A DNA stretch of 64,000 nucleotides from Planctomycetaceae bacterium (lineage in GTDB: Bacteria; Planctomycetota; Planctomycetia; Planctomycetales; Planctomycetaceae). The notes under the pieces were generated by a model, which worked only from the letters and a program-made list of their open reading frames with translations, had not been told where the DNA came from and did not search any database. The translations under genes and the position numbers were made by a program. Positions 49,261 through 58,139 of this stretch are shown here, one piece after another. Location: positions 372,001-436,000 of the forward strand of contig JAKFWC010000023.1 in assembly GCA_021732975.1 (NCBI GenBank). The letters run 5' to 3'. Numbering within the stretch: position 1 is the stretch's first letter; each line of letters starts with the position of its first letter.

Positions 49261-50229
49261 TCAGGTTGCCGAAGCCCGCACGTCCGCAATGCAATCGGCG
49301 AGGATGTCATCGAGCGACTTGCGCGGTTTCCAGCCGATGAGTTCGCCAATCCGATCCAGCGACGGAATGCGACGTTGCATATCCTCGAAGCCTTCGCCGA
49401 AGACGCTGGCATACGGCACCGTGCGAATCTCGGACTCACTCTTGGTCAGTGTGCGAATGCGCTCAGCCAAGCCACGGATGGTGATCTCTTCCGTCGAACC
49501 GACATTCACGACTTTGCCATGTGCGGCCGGGCATTCGATCAGCGCGACGAGCGCTTCCACCACATCGGCGACGTGGCAAAAACAGCGGCTTTGCTGGCCA
49601 TCGCCGTACACGGAAATGGGTTCATTCGCCAACGCCCGGCGGACAAAGTTCGGGATCACCATCCCGTATTGAGCGGATTGACGTGGCCCGACGGTGTTGA
49701 AGAGTCGCACCACAATCACAGGTAACCGCGACTGCTTCCAATGGGCGAGCGCGAGAAATTCGTCGAGTGCCTTCGCACAGGCATAGGCCCAACGATGTTT
49801 GGATGTCGGGCCTTCGAGTCGGTCGCCGTCTTCGTGAAACGGGACATTTTCCGATTTGCCATAGACTTCCGATGTCGACGTGAGCAGCACGCGCTTGCGA
49901 TACCGGGCCGCGAGTTTCAGAACGACATCGGTTCCCTGAAAAATCGTGCTGATGGTCTGGACCGGTTGCTCCATGATCAGCTTCACGCCGACCGCGGATG
50001 CGAGATGAAATACAGCTTCACAATCGCGAACGAGGCCGTCCATCAGATCGTGTTCGAGGACGCTGCCGACAATGAGCCGAAACCCCGCGTGTTGGTGAAT
50101 CGCCTCGATGTTCTCAAACCGCCCGGTCGACAGATCATCGATGACGACGACTTCATGCCCGGCGTCCAGCAGGCGCGTGCAGAGGTGCGAGCCAATGAAC
50201 CCGCAACCGCCGGTGACCAGATACCGCAT
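49261..50229 (-). CDS. NAD-dependent sugar-nucleotide epimerase/dehydratase (extended SDR)
   Basis: The protein has 322 residues. NAD-binding 'MRYLVTGGCGFIGSHLCTRL', then 'HEVVVIDDLSTGRFENI', a Ser in 'RVLLTSTSEVYGKSE', catalytic Tyr-Lys in 'RWAYACAKALDEFLALAHWK', and substrate-recognition parts 'LFNTVGPRQSAQYGMVIPNF VRRALANEPISVYGDGQQSR CFCHVADVV'. It resembles UDP-glucuronate decarboxylase or UDP-glucose 4-epimerase families; motif order (STSEVYG, YGDGxQxR) is closer to the decarboxylase side, but I cannot fix the substrate. It is cytoplasmic and probably supplies surface polysaccharide. The start at 50229 matches the family; a longer frame to 50439 was rejected. Confidence 0.9.
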   Translation of the reverse strand: MRYLVTGGCGFIGSHLCTRLLDAGHEVVVIDDLSTGRFENIEAIHQHAGFRLIVGSVLEHDLMDGLVRDCEAVFHLASAVGVKLIMEQPVQTISTIFQGTDVVLKLAARYRKRVLLTSTSEVYGKSENVPFHEDGDRLEGPTSKHRWAYACAKALDEFLALAHWKQSRLPVIVVRLFNTVGPRQSAQYGMVIPNFVRRALANEPISVYGDGQQSRCFCHVADVVEALVALIECPAAHGKVVNVGSTEEITIRGLAERIRTLTKSESEIRTVPYASVFGEGFEDMQRRIPSLDRIGELIGWKPRKSLDDILADCIADVRASAT

Positions 50230-50344
50230 CGTCGCCCGTTTCCTGAAGAGTGCCGTCTCGACAGCGTTCCAATTGATTTCCGCGAGCAGTAAGCGTACCA
50301 CGGCCCCGAAGCGGTCGCCATGACTGAAACGGAGACGCTCTTCC

Positions 50345-50420
50345 GAGCCGCGACCGTCAGGGAGCGTGTTCTTGATCCGCGTTCGATGCCACGAACTCGC
50401 TCCCTGACGGTTGCGGCTCT
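50345..50420. repeat. Hairpin repeat, family D copy 2, overlapping the folC 3' end
   Basis: GAGCCGCGACCGTCAGGGAG and GCTCCCTGACGGTTGCGGCTC are nearly complementary arms around ~34 bases. The folC stop codon (50357-50359) is inside the left arm, so the last ~20 codons of folC are repeat-derived. Another copy is at 9704-9778. Confidence 0.85.
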
Positions 50421-51772
50421 GACGAACTGCGTAGATCATCCAGAATCAATTCGCGCAGTTCCGCGATAAGAAAGAATGACCCCGTAACCACGATTTGATC
50501 ATGCACCGTCGCGAGTTTGCTTGCCAGCTTCCACGCCGCATAAGGATCGGCGGCGAGATGCACGGGGCGATTAGCGATGGTTGCAATGTACGATTCGAGT
50601 TCCTCGATTGGCACGCCGCGTGGGTTTTCCAGGTACTTCGTGATGACAATCGTGTCGAAGTGCGGCAACAGAATCCGCACAAGACCGCGGTAGTCTTTAT
50701 CGCGCGTGGTCGCAAACACCAGAATGCGTCGCCCCGACGGCGGGGATTCTGACAACGCATGGACCAGCGCTTTCGCCGATTCCCAATTGTGCGCGGCGTC
50801 GAGAATCACGCTCGGTTGCTGCCCGACTTCTTCCACCCGTGCCGGCCAACGAACGCGCAGCATGCCCGCGTCAATCGCCTCTGCGGGAATGTCCCACCCG
50901 GCTTCGCGTAGTCGGACAATCGCCGCAATGGCCAGCGCGGCATTCGCCCCTTGGTGTTCGCCGCGCAGAGAGACGGGAATCGATGGGAACGATTGTCCGG
51001 GGACATCGATCTGCCAGCGGCTGCCCGACGAAGCGGCCTGTACACAGCGATGGGCAATCTCGTTTCCCAGGAGCCACAACGGAGCTTCGCACTCGCGCGA
51101 TACGGTGCGGATCACGTCAATCGCATCGGGATGGCTGACGCCAGAAATGACCGGGACACCATCCTTGAAAATCCCCGCTTTTTCCCCGGCGATTTCGCGA
51201 ACGGTGCTGCCGAGCAACTGCGTGTGATCGCGGCTGATGTTCGTGATGACCGTGACCAGCGGTCGGCACAGATTCGTGCAATCGAGCCGGCCGCCTAAGC
51301 CGGTTTCGAGAACGGCGAGTTCGACGCCGCTGTCTTCGAAGTACATCCACGCCAGTGCGGTGGTGATCTCGAAGTAGGTCGGATGCATTCGCGCCGGCAA
51401 CCGATCCATCGCGGCGACATGCGGGCGGATGCGGTTGACGAGATCGACTACGACATGCGGTTCCGGTTGTGTCCCGTCGACGACGAACCGTTCTTCATAC
51501 CGGATGAGATGCGGCGACGTGTACAGGCCGGTGCGATACCCCGCCTGCGTGAGGATCGAGGCGATCATCGTGCACGTCGAACCTTTGCCCTTCGTCCCCG
51601 CGACATGCACCGCCGGAATTCGGTCCGGCGGGTTGCCGATCCGTTCGAGCAATAGCCGCATGCGGTCGAGTTTGAAGTCGCCGGCGGTATACGCCTCGGA
51701 GTGGATGCGTTCGAAGTTAATGCGACCGTAGAGGTACTCGATCGCTTGTTCGTAGGTGTCGAGCGCGGTCAT
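50357..51772 (-). CDS. folC: Bifunctional folylpolyglutamate synthase / dihydrofolate synthase
   Basis: FolC adds glutamate to dihydropteroate and folates. It has 471 residues, slightly over the usual ~430. Mur-ligase motifs: P-loop 'IPAVHVAGTKGKGSTCTMIA', 'YTSPHLIRYEERFVVDGTQP', 'LAVLETGLGGRLDCTNLCRP', 'TNISRDHTQLLGSTVREIAG EKAGIFKDG', 'WPARVEEVGQQPSVILDAAH NWESAKAL'. The final stretch (SSEPQPSGSEFVASNADQEH) is encoded by a dispersed hairpin repeat, so it is likely a late addition. AAGGA lies 9 bases before the ATG at 51772. Downstream epimerase on the same strand may share its transcript (128-base gap). Confidence 0.94.
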   Translation of the reverse strand: MTALDTYEQAIEYLYGRINFERIHSEAYTAGDFKLDRMRLLLERIGNPPDRIPAVHVAGTKGKGSTCTMIASILTQAGYRTGLYTSPHLIRYEERFVVDGTQPEPHVVVDLVNRIRPHVAAMDRLPARMHPTYFEITTALAWMYFEDSGVELAVLETGLGGRLDCTNLCRPLVTVITNISRDHTQLLGSTVREIAGEKAGIFKDGVPVISGVSHPDAIDVIRTVSRECEAPLWLLGNEIAHRCVQAASSGSRWQIDVPGQSFPSIPVSLRGEHQGANAALAIAAIVRLREAGWDIPAEAIDAGMLRVRWPARVEEVGQQPSVILDAAHNWESAKALVHALSESPPSGRRILVFATTRDKDYRGLVRILLPHFDTIVITKYLENPRGVPIEELESYIATIANRPVHLAADPYAAWKLASKLATVHDQIVVTGSFFLIAELRELILDDLRSSSEPQPSGSEFVASNADQEHAP

Positions 51773-51909
51773 CGAACTTCGTCCTTGAACAACGATCTGG
51801 ATCGTTGCTTGCCGCTTTGCGGGATGACCAGGCGACGATCCAGGCATTCGCTCGTGCATCCACTCTCACCAATGGGTAGATTGGAGGGACGCGAGCAGGA
51901 AAGAACCAA

Positions 51910-54819
51910 ATGATCACAAAGAATCTTAACGCATTCTCCCAAAGGCATACCAGCCGCCGGTTAGCGGATTCGACTCCGTGGCACACAAGACTGCGTTCCG
52001 TGATTCATCCGGTCCTGATTGTGACGGCGGCGTTATTGAGCACTTCGCTATCCGCTGCAGAACTTCCCCCGGCGGCGACCCATCCGGTCGACTACGCACG
52101 CGACATCCAACCGCTGTTGCAGCAGCGCTGCCTCGGTTGTCACAACGGCGACAAACAACGCGGCGGACTGCGGTTGGATCGGGCCAATGCGGCCCTCAAA
52201 GGGGGCGAAAGTCTCGGCCCGGCGATTGTCCCCGGCAAGAGTGAAACCAGTCCGTTGATCCGTGTCGTCGCCGGTCTGGAAGACGGTTTCACGATGCCCC
52301 CGGAAGGACCGACGCTCACCGCAAAAGAAATTGGCCTCCTACGGGCCTGGATCGACCAAGGGGCGAAATGGCCCGTAGCAACCACCGACGAAGATCCGAC
52401 CGCCTCGCACTGGTCGTTTCAACCGTTGAAGAACACGGCACCGCCGGATGTCATGACGAACGAGTGGTGTCGCACGCCGATTGATCGCTTCATCGTCGCC
52501 GCATTGCATGACAAACACCTCGTACCGTCGCCCGAAGCGGATCGACTCGCGTTGTTGCGGCGGTTGTCGTACGGACTGCGCGGGTTGCCGCCAACACCGG
52601 AAGAAGCCGTGGAATTTGTTGCCGACACCGCGCCCGATGCCTGGGAACGCCTGGTTGACCGATGGCTCGACGATCCGCACTACGGTGAGCGTTGGGCGCG
52701 TCATTGGCTCGATGTGGTCCGTTTCGCCGAAAGCAATGGCTTTGAAATGAACCAGTTGCGGCCCAATGCGTGGCCGTATCGCGACTACGTCATCCGCGCC
52801 TTCAACGAGGATCTTCCCTACACGCGGTTCGTGACGGACCAACTCGCGGGGGATACCATCGGCGTCGATGAAGCGACCGGCTTTCTCGTCGGCGGGTCGT
52901 GGGACCAGGTGAAAAGCCCCGACCCCGTGTTAACGATGCAGCAGCGGGCCGATGAATTGCACGACGTTGTCAGCACCACCGGCAGTGCGTTCCTCGGCCT
53001 CACCGTCGGCTGTGCCCGCTGTCACAATCACAAGTTCGACCCGATCACGCAGGTCGACTACCACGCGATGAAAGCGGTCTTCGCTGGGGTGCAACATGGC
53101 GAACGGCCCATGCGTCGCCCCAATGAGGCAGAACGCTCACGGCGATTGAGCGATGTCCGTGCCGAGTTGGCTGAAATCGATGCCCGCGCGGCACAGCGCG
53201 AACCCATCGCCGACACCGGCAGCAACAAAACGGCAGCACTGCGGCGCACGGTGGTGACACGCGATACCAACATCGAACGTTTTTTGCCGCGGGAAGCAAA
53301 GTTTGTGCGGATGGTGATTGAGGAAACCAACAACCAGTCACAGCCGTGCATTGACGAACTCGAAGTCTTCACCGCGGAGGATGTCCCGCGCAATGTGGCC
53401 CTGGCGACGAATGGGGGCACCGTCGCGGCATCGAGTACCTTGCCGGGGTATCCGATTCATCAACTGAAACATCTCAACGACGGCAAATACGGAAACTCGT
53501 GGAGCTGGATTTCCAACGAACCGGGCCGTGGCACGGTAACCGTCACGCTGCCGCAGCCAGAGCGGATTGACCGCATCGTGTGGAGCCGCGACCGCGGGGA
53601 CGGCGGCATGCGGTTTGGGGACCGCATCGCCACGCGCTACCGGTGTGACGTTTCCCTCGATGGTGAACATTGGGACGTTGTCGCCACTTCAGCCGACCGT
53701 GTGCCCTTCGGTCAGGAAGTGTCACCCCTGCTCTCGGTTGGTGCGGCGAACCCAGCCGAACTCGAAATGATCCAGCGTGATGCGGCAAGGAAAGCCGCGT
53801 TGCAGAAAGAACTCGCTGAAGTGACTGCGTCACCAATGGTCTACGCCGGGCGGTTTGTCGCCCCGGAACCGATTCAACGGTTGCATCGCGGTGATCCCAC
53901 GCAACCGCGGGAACTGATCACCCCTAGCGGAATTACCGCGTTTGGTGATCGCTGGCAACTCCCCGCGGATGCTTCAGACTCCGAACGTCGGCAGGCCCTC
54001 GCGAAGTGGATCACCGATCCGAAGCATCCATTAACAGCGCGGGTCATCGTGAACCGTCTGTGGCAACACCACTTCAGCCGCGGATTAGTGGATACGCCGA
54101 GCGACTTCGGTCTGAACGGGGCGAAACCGACGCATCCGGAACTGCTCGATTGGCTTGCCGCCGAGTTGATTCGCAATCACGGCAGCCTGAAATCGATTCA
54201 ACGGTTGATCGTCACGTCCGCGGTCTATCGGCAATCGAGCGCCGCCCGAACCGATGCTCTGACGATCGACGCCGATGCGCGGTTCCTGTGGCGATTTCCA
54301 CCGCAGCGGTTGGAAGCGGAGCCGTTGCGTGACGCGATTCTGGCGGTGTCCGGCAACCTTGATGACCGCATGGGAGGGCCGGGGTTCGATCTGTTTGAAT
54401 CGAACGGCAATTATGTGAAGGTGTATCAATCCCGCCGCAGCTTCGGCCCCGCGGAGTGGCGGCGGATGGTCTATCAGGCCAAACCACGCATGCAGCTCGA
54501 TGACACCTTCGGCCAGTTCGACTGCCCCGACGCCGGACAGATCGCCCCGAAACGGACGACATCGACCACCGCGCTGCAAGCGTTGAATCTGCTCAACAGT
54601 CCGTTCCTGCTGCAACAATCGGAACGGCTGGCTCAACGGATCCAACAAGAGACCGGCGATGATTCTCACAAGCAAGTGACGCGGTTGTTCGAGTTGTTGT
54701 TTCTGCGCTCACCACAGGATGCAGAAACGGCGGACGCAATCGAGTTGATTCAAACGCACGGATTGGCTGCGTTGTGCCGCGCGTTGCTGAATGCGAACGA
54801 GTTTTTGTACGTGTTTTGA
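51910..54819 (+). CDS. Planctomycete cytochrome c / DUF1549 / DUF1553 protein with an inserted discoidin-like domain
   Basis: The protein has 969 residues. The export signal lies at about 30-50 ('VIHPVLIVTAALLSTSLSAA'). Residues about 60-155 hold a haem motif CLGCH ('YARDIQPLLQQRCLGCHNGD'). The DUF1549-type part follows (about 190-390; 'RTPIDRFIVAALHDKHLVPS', 'DDPHYGERWARHWLDVVRFA ESNGFEMNQLRPNAWPYRDY', CARCHNHKFDPITQVDY). The middle, about 455-600, looks like an F5/8C/discoidin beta-sandwich ('ERIDRIVWSRDRGDGGMRFG DR'). The C-terminus is DUF1553 ('LTARVIVNRLWQHHFSRGLV DTPSDFG', 'QALNLLNSPFLLQQSERLAQ'). Function is unknown; such proteins are expected in the periplasm, perhaps in polymer oxidation with DUF1501 partners. 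AGGA lies 9 bases before the ATG. Confidence 0.93.
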   Translation: MITKNLNAFSQRHTSRRLADSTPWHTRLRSVIHPVLIVTAALLSTSLSAAELPPAATHPVDYARDIQPLLQQRCLGCHNGDKQRGGLRLDRANAALKGGESLGPAIVPGKSETSPLIRVVAGLEDGFTMPPEGPTLTAKEIGLLRAWIDQGAKWPVATTDEDPTASHWSFQPLKNTAPPDVMTNEWCRTPIDRFIVAALHDKHLVPSPEADRLALLRRLSYGLRGLPPTPEEAVEFVADTAPDAWERLVDRWLDDPHYGERWARHWLDVVRFAESNGFEMNQLRPNAWPYRDYVIRAFNEDLPYTRFVTDQLAGDTIGVDEATGFLVGGSWDQVKSPDPVLTMQQRADELHDVVSTTGSAFLGLTVGCARCHNHKFDPITQVDYHAMKAVFAGVQHGERPMRRPNEAERSRRLSDVRAELAEIDARAAQREPIADTGSNKTAALRRTVVTRDTNIERFLPREAKFVRMVIEETNNQSQPCIDELEVFTAEDVPRNVALATNGGTVAASSTLPGYPIHQLKHLNDGKYGNSWSWISNEPGRGTVTVTLPQPERIDRIVWSRDRGDGGMRFGDRIATRYRCDVSLDGEHWDVVATSADRVPFGQEVSPLLSVGAANPAELEMIQRDAARKAALQKELAEVTASPMVYAGRFVAPEPIQRLHRGDPTQPRELITPSGITAFGDRWQLPADASDSERRQALAKWITDPKHPLTARVIVNRLWQHHFSRGLVDTPSDFGLNGAKPTHPELLDWLAAELIRNHGSLKSIQRLIVTSAVYRQSSAARTDALTIDADARFLWRFPPQRLEAEPLRDAILAVSGNLDDRMGGPGFDLFESNGNYVKVYQSRRSFGPAEWRRMVYQAKPRMQLDDTFGQFDCPDAGQIAPKRTTSTTALQALNLLNSPFLLQQSERLAQRIQQETGDDSHKQVTRLFELLFLRSPQDAETADAIELIQTHGLAALCRALLNANEFLYVF

Positions 54820-54837
54820 TGATGTAGCCGACGATGC

Positions 54838-54966
54838 TGTGCGCGGGTCTCCCGACCCCGCACTGAAAGCCGACCGCAGGTCTCCCAAATGAATCACCAC
54901 GCGAACGAATTAAGAGGAGACCTTCGGTCGCCGCCAGTGCGGGGTCGGGAGACCCGCGCACAACGA
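54838..54966. repeat. ~129-bp element with GCGCGGGTCTCCCGACCCCGC ends, copy 2
   Basis: It has the same ends as 34985-35112; here both ends are TGTGCGCGGGTCTCCCGACC and its complement GGTCGGGAGACCCGCGCACA. The inner pair CGACCGCAGGTCTCC / GGAGACCTTCGGTCG is also shared. It starts 18 bases after the stop of the 969-codon gene. Confidence 0.85.
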
Positions 54967-54973
54967 GGCGTGT

Positions 54974-55010
54974 TACCACTTCGCACGGCCGACACGGCCG
55001 TGGCACACGT
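54974..55010. repeat. Palindromic repeat with CACGGCCGACACGGCCGTG, copy 1
   Basis: The core CACGGCCGACACGGCCGTG is a near palindrome. The same core with flanking GCACAC occurs at 58069-58104. It lies 16 bases before the DUF1501 start codon. Confidence 0.7.
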
Positions 55011-55025
55011 GAGGATTGATGATCA

Positions 55026-56483
55026 ATGACGAACATCCCTATGGCTCGCCGCGATTTTCTCCGCGACACCACGTTCGGCCTCGGCAGCATTGCTTTGGCG
55101 AGTCTGTTACAGCGCGATGGTCTCCTTGCGAATGATCAGGGGCCCATCCGACCACAGTTTGATCCATCCGCGCCGTTGGCCCCGCGGCGAGCGCATGCCC
55201 CGGCGAAGGCGACGCGGGTGCTGATGATCTTCTGCTCGGGGGCAGTCAGTCATGTCGACACGTTTGACTACAAGCCGGAACTCGTGAAGCGTGACGGGCA
55301 GCCGCTGCCGGGGTCGGAGAAACTCGTCACGTTTCAGGGCGAAAACGGCAACCTCGTCGCTCCGCAGTGGACGTTCCGCCCGCGCGGCGAATGTGGCAAA
55401 TGGACCTCGGACCTGTTGCCGCGGATGGGGGAACTGGTCGACGATCTGTGCTTCATCCATTCGATGACCGCCAAGAGCAACACGCACGGCCCGGCGGAAA
55501 ATCAGATGAGCACCGGCTTCACGCTGGACGGATTCCCCAGCATCGGAGCGTGGGTGAGTTACGCCCTCGGCAGCGAATCCGCCGACCTGCCCGCGTTCGT
55601 CGCCGTGCCCGATCCCCGTGGTGTTCCGCAGGCGGCAAGCAACAACTGGAACAGTGCGTTCCTTCCCGCCGTGTTTCAGGGGACCGCGTTCAACGCCGAT
55701 AAACCGATTCCCAACCTCGCGCGACCCGATACGATTTCAGTGGACGCCGATCGGGCCACGCGCTTGTTTCTGCAACGGCTCAATGCGCGGCATCTGCAGG
55801 AACGGGCGGGGGACACGGAACTGAGCGCGCGGATTGCGAGCTATGAACTCGCCGCGCGGATGCAACTGAAGGCCGCGGAAGTCGCCGATCTGTCACAGGA
55901 ATCGAAAGCCGTACAGGAGTTGTACGGCATGCACGACACCAACGCAGTCAAAGCCGGTTTCGGCCGCAACTGCCTGCTGGCCCGACGGCTGCTCGAACGG
56001 GGCGTGCGGTTCGTGCAGCTCTTCAACGGAGCCTACGCGATGGGCGAAGGCGTCGGCAACTGGGACGGCCACAAGTCGCTTGTGAACCAGTATTCGGTCC
56101 ACGGCCCGATTCTCGACCAGCCATGCGCGGCGCTCCTCACCGATCTCAAATCCCGAGGGTTGCTCGAAGACACGGTCATCGCGTGGGTGACAGAATTCGG
56201 CCGTATGCCCACGTTCCAGAAAGGGGCCAGCGGCCGCGATCACAACCCGAAAGGGTTCACCGTCTGGCTCGCCGGCGCGGGCGTGAAAGCTCCGTTCAGC
56301 TACGGCGCGACCGACGAATTCGGTCACCAGGCGGTAGAAAACGTCGCCACCATTTATGACCTGCACGCCACGATTCTGCACCTCATCGGCTTGAATCACG
56401 AACGATTGAGTTACTATCACAACGGGATTGAACGACGACTGACCGATGTGCATGGGCATGTAATTCGAGATGTTCTCATCTGA
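55026..56483 (+). CDS. DUF1501 protein with twin-arginine signal
   Basis: The protein has 485 residues. The Tat-type N-terminus [20 protein letters not shown] leads to the DUF1501 fold, related to alkaline-phosphatase/sulfatase superfamily: '[39 protein letters not shown]', '[39 protein letters not shown]', '[23 protein letters not shown]', '[20 protein letters not shown]', '[40 protein letters not shown]'. The HN and E-FGR pattern holds likely metal ligands. No enzymatic activity has been assigned. It is paired with the cytochrome/DUF1553 gene 206 bases upstream, the standard planctomycete arrangement. GAGGA lies about 12 bases before the ATG. Confidence 0.93.
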   Translation: MTNIPMARRDFLRDTTFGLGSIALASLLQRDGLLANDQGPIRPQFDPSAPLAPRRAHAPAKATRVLMIFCSGAVSHVDTFDYKPELVKRDGQPLPGSEKLVTFQGENGNLVAPQWTFRPRGECGKWTSDLLPRMGELVDDLCFIHSMTAKSNTHGPAENQMSTGFTLDGFPSIGAWVSYALGSESADLPAFVAVPDPRGVPQAASNNWNSAFLPAVFQGTAFNADKPIPNLARPDTISVDADRATRLFLQRLNARHLQERAGDTELSARIASYELAARMQLKAAEVADLSQESKAVQELYGMHDTNAVKAGFGRNCLLARRLLERGVRFVQLFNGAYAMGEGVGNWDGHKSLVNQYSVHGPILDQPCAALLTDLKSRGLLEDTVIAWVTEFGRMPTFQKGASGRDHNPKGFTVWLAGAGVKAPFSYGATDEFGHQAVENVATIYDLHATILHLIGLNHERLSYYHNGIERRLTDVHGHVIRDVLI

Positions 56484-56545
56484 CCCGCTTGCCGCTTTAC
56501 GGACGACAAGACACCCATCGGAAACTCGTGAAAAAGGAGTCATCA

Positions 56546-57343
56546 ATGTCCCGAACGGCCACTTACTCCGACGATTTCCTGTTGCGATTGGTCTTGCGTG
56601 TCATGTCCGATGTTGCGAGGAAACCCATCGTGCTGTCACCGGCCGATTCGCTGGTGACAGGATTTGTGATCCCGTATTCCGGCTGGGATGAGGATCCCTG
56701 GGACGATTTGACGTGTACTCTTGGCTATAAATTGGATGTACCCGCACCGTTCGACGAATGGAGCATGGAACTATTTCCGCCGCGTGGTGCCTTGTCCAAG
56801 GACGAATTCGCTGCCGCGTGCCGAAAGGTGACCGTCGGCGACCTGATCTCGCTGATCAAACGCAAATGTCCGGCAGCGTCCTTTGCCCCGTTGGACTTGC
56901 CTGGTGTTCCCGGTTGTGATGCGGCTGGGGTCTTCCTCGGTGTGAAGCAACTCGTCGAGGAAATCGATCCGCGCTGCAAGCGCTTTGGTCCGAGCACGCC
57001 AGTGGCTCAAGTGTTACATGGTCCGGCATTGTGGCGACTTTGGGAAAGACTCGCGGTCCTCTCCGAAGCCGCAGTCCCACTTCCGTACGCCCCACAACTG
57101 GCGATGGGCGCGTGGTGTTATCTCTTCGCGTTTCTCGTTGCGATCCTCTTCGTCATTATTGAATGTGGAGAACCGGGACGCGGATTCTTTCTTGTTGGTC
57201 TCCTCGGCAGCTTCGCATTTTTCTCCACGGGCAAATGCTTGCGCGAATCCGCTCTTCCTTTGCCCCCGGGTATAAGAACATGGGGCGATCTCGCGCGATA
57301 TGTCACACCGCTGTGGCCGGGCACACACGAGGCGGTGAAGTGA
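56546..57343 (+). CDS. Protein of unknown function with two C-terminal transmembrane helices
   Basis: The protein has 265 residues. AAAAAGGAG lies 6 bases before the chosen ATG (MSRTATYSDDFLLRLVLRVM), a very good start; an in-frame TTG at 56489 is unneeded. Residues about 1-195 are soluble with mixed helix and strand ('PPRGALSKDEFAAACRKVTV', 'CDAAGVFLGVKQLVEEIDPR'). Two transmembrane helices lie at about 205-222 ('LAMGAWCYLFAFLVAILFVI') and 228-245 ('GRGFFLVGLLGSFAFFS'). A conserved-looking Cys pair is not evident. I recognise no family. It stands between the DUF1501 gene and pyrE; a shared transcript with pyrE is possible (111-base gap). Confidence 0.75.
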   Translation: MSRTATYSDDFLLRLVLRVMSDVARKPIVLSPADSLVTGFVIPYSGWDEDPWDDLTCTLGYKLDVPAPFDEWSMELFPPRGALSKDEFAAACRKVTVGDLISLIKRKCPAASFAPLDLPGVPGCDAAGVFLGVKQLVEEIDPRCKRFGPSTPVAQVLHGPALWRLWERLAVLSEAAVPLPYAPQLAMGAWCYLFAFLVAILFVIIECGEPGRGFFLVGLLGSFAFFSTGKCLRESALPLPPGIRTWGDLARYVTPLWPGTHEAVK

Positions 57344-57454
57344 GTCTAAGAGTCGCCGTGGAGTTCTCATTCGTGGACTTCGATTCACAATCGGATCCGC
57401 GCGGGATAACCTTGATTGCATCAAGTTCCCTGTTTCACTGGAAAGTCTGGACGG

Positions 57455-58009
57455 ATGTACGATCGCGCGCGGTTGATGGCGTTGTTTCACCAGCGGGCCT
57501 TGAAGTTCGGCGACTTCACGCTCGCTTCCGGCAAGAAGTCGTCGTATTTCCTCGACGGCAAGCAGATTTCGCTGCACTCCGAAGGGCTGCGGCTCGTCAG
57601 TTACGGGTTGCTCGACCTACTGAAGGACGTGCCCTTTGATGCCATCGGCGGGATGTCCATCGGGGCGGACCCCATCGTCGGCGGCGTCCTCACCGCGGCG
57701 GCGGAAACGGGGCGGGACATGACCGGCTTCCTCGTCCGCAAGGAAGTCAAAGACCACGGCACCAAACGCGCCGTCGAAGGCCCCGTGGTCGCCGGTATGA
57801 AAGTCGTGGTGATTGACGATGTCGTCACCACCGGCGGCAGCGCGCTGGCGGCGGTCGACCGGATTGTCGAACACGGCTGCGAAGTTGTCATGGTTGTCGG
57901 CATCGTCGATCGCAAAGAAGGGGGAGCCGCGAACTTCGCCGAACGCAAGTTGCCGTTCCGGTCGCTGCTGACGATTGAAGATTTCGGGATCAAACCACCG
58001 GGGGCGTAA
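57455..58009 (+). CDS. pyrE: Orotate phosphoribosyltransferase
   Basis: PyrE joins orotate to PRPP, making OMP in pyrimidine synthesis. It has 184 residues, slightly short of the usual ~210. Signatures: 'ALKFGDFTLASGKKSSYFLD', 'FDAIGGMSIGADPIVGGVLT', 'GFLVRKEVKDHGTKRAVEGP', and the PRPP loop 'MKVVVIDDVVTTGGSALAAV' with two Asp and TTGGSA. The ATG at 57455 gives the family start (MYDRARLMALFHQRAL); an in-frame TTG at 57416 adds 13 residues with no family match. It ends IEDFGIKPPGA. No other pyr genes are near. Confidence 0.93.
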   Translation: MYDRARLMALFHQRALKFGDFTLASGKKSSYFLDGKQISLHSEGLRLVSYGLLDLLKDVPFDAIGGMSIGADPIVGGVLTAAAETGRDMTGFLVRKEVKDHGTKRAVEGPVVAGMKVVVIDDVVTTGGSALAAVDRIVEHGCEVVMVVGIVDRKEGGAANFAERKLPFRSLLTIEDFGIKPPGA

Positions 58010-58028
58010 TTCTTCTTGATGTCTTGTG

Positions 58029-58104
58029 TGCCACGGCTCTGTGAGCCGTGAGAATGGGCAACGCGTGCTGCCACTATGCACGGCCGACACGGCCGTGGCA
58101 CACC
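58029..58104. repeat. Palindromic repeat with CACGGCCGACACGGCCGTG, copy 2
   Basis: The left part CCACGGCTCTGTGAGCCGTG is itself a hairpin. The right part CACGGCCGACACGGCCGTGG is shared with 54974-55010. It starts 20 bases beyond the pyrE stop codon, before the next gene. Confidence 0.75.
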
Positions 58105-58139
58105 GGAACAACGTTCTTATCATCGGTGGGGGAACGTCC

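Noticed and set aside
58026-58139. Upstream ATG for the FAD oxidoreductase
   Set aside because: It lies inside a palindromic repeat with no ribosome site; the GTG at 58140 has GGGGGA at the right distance.
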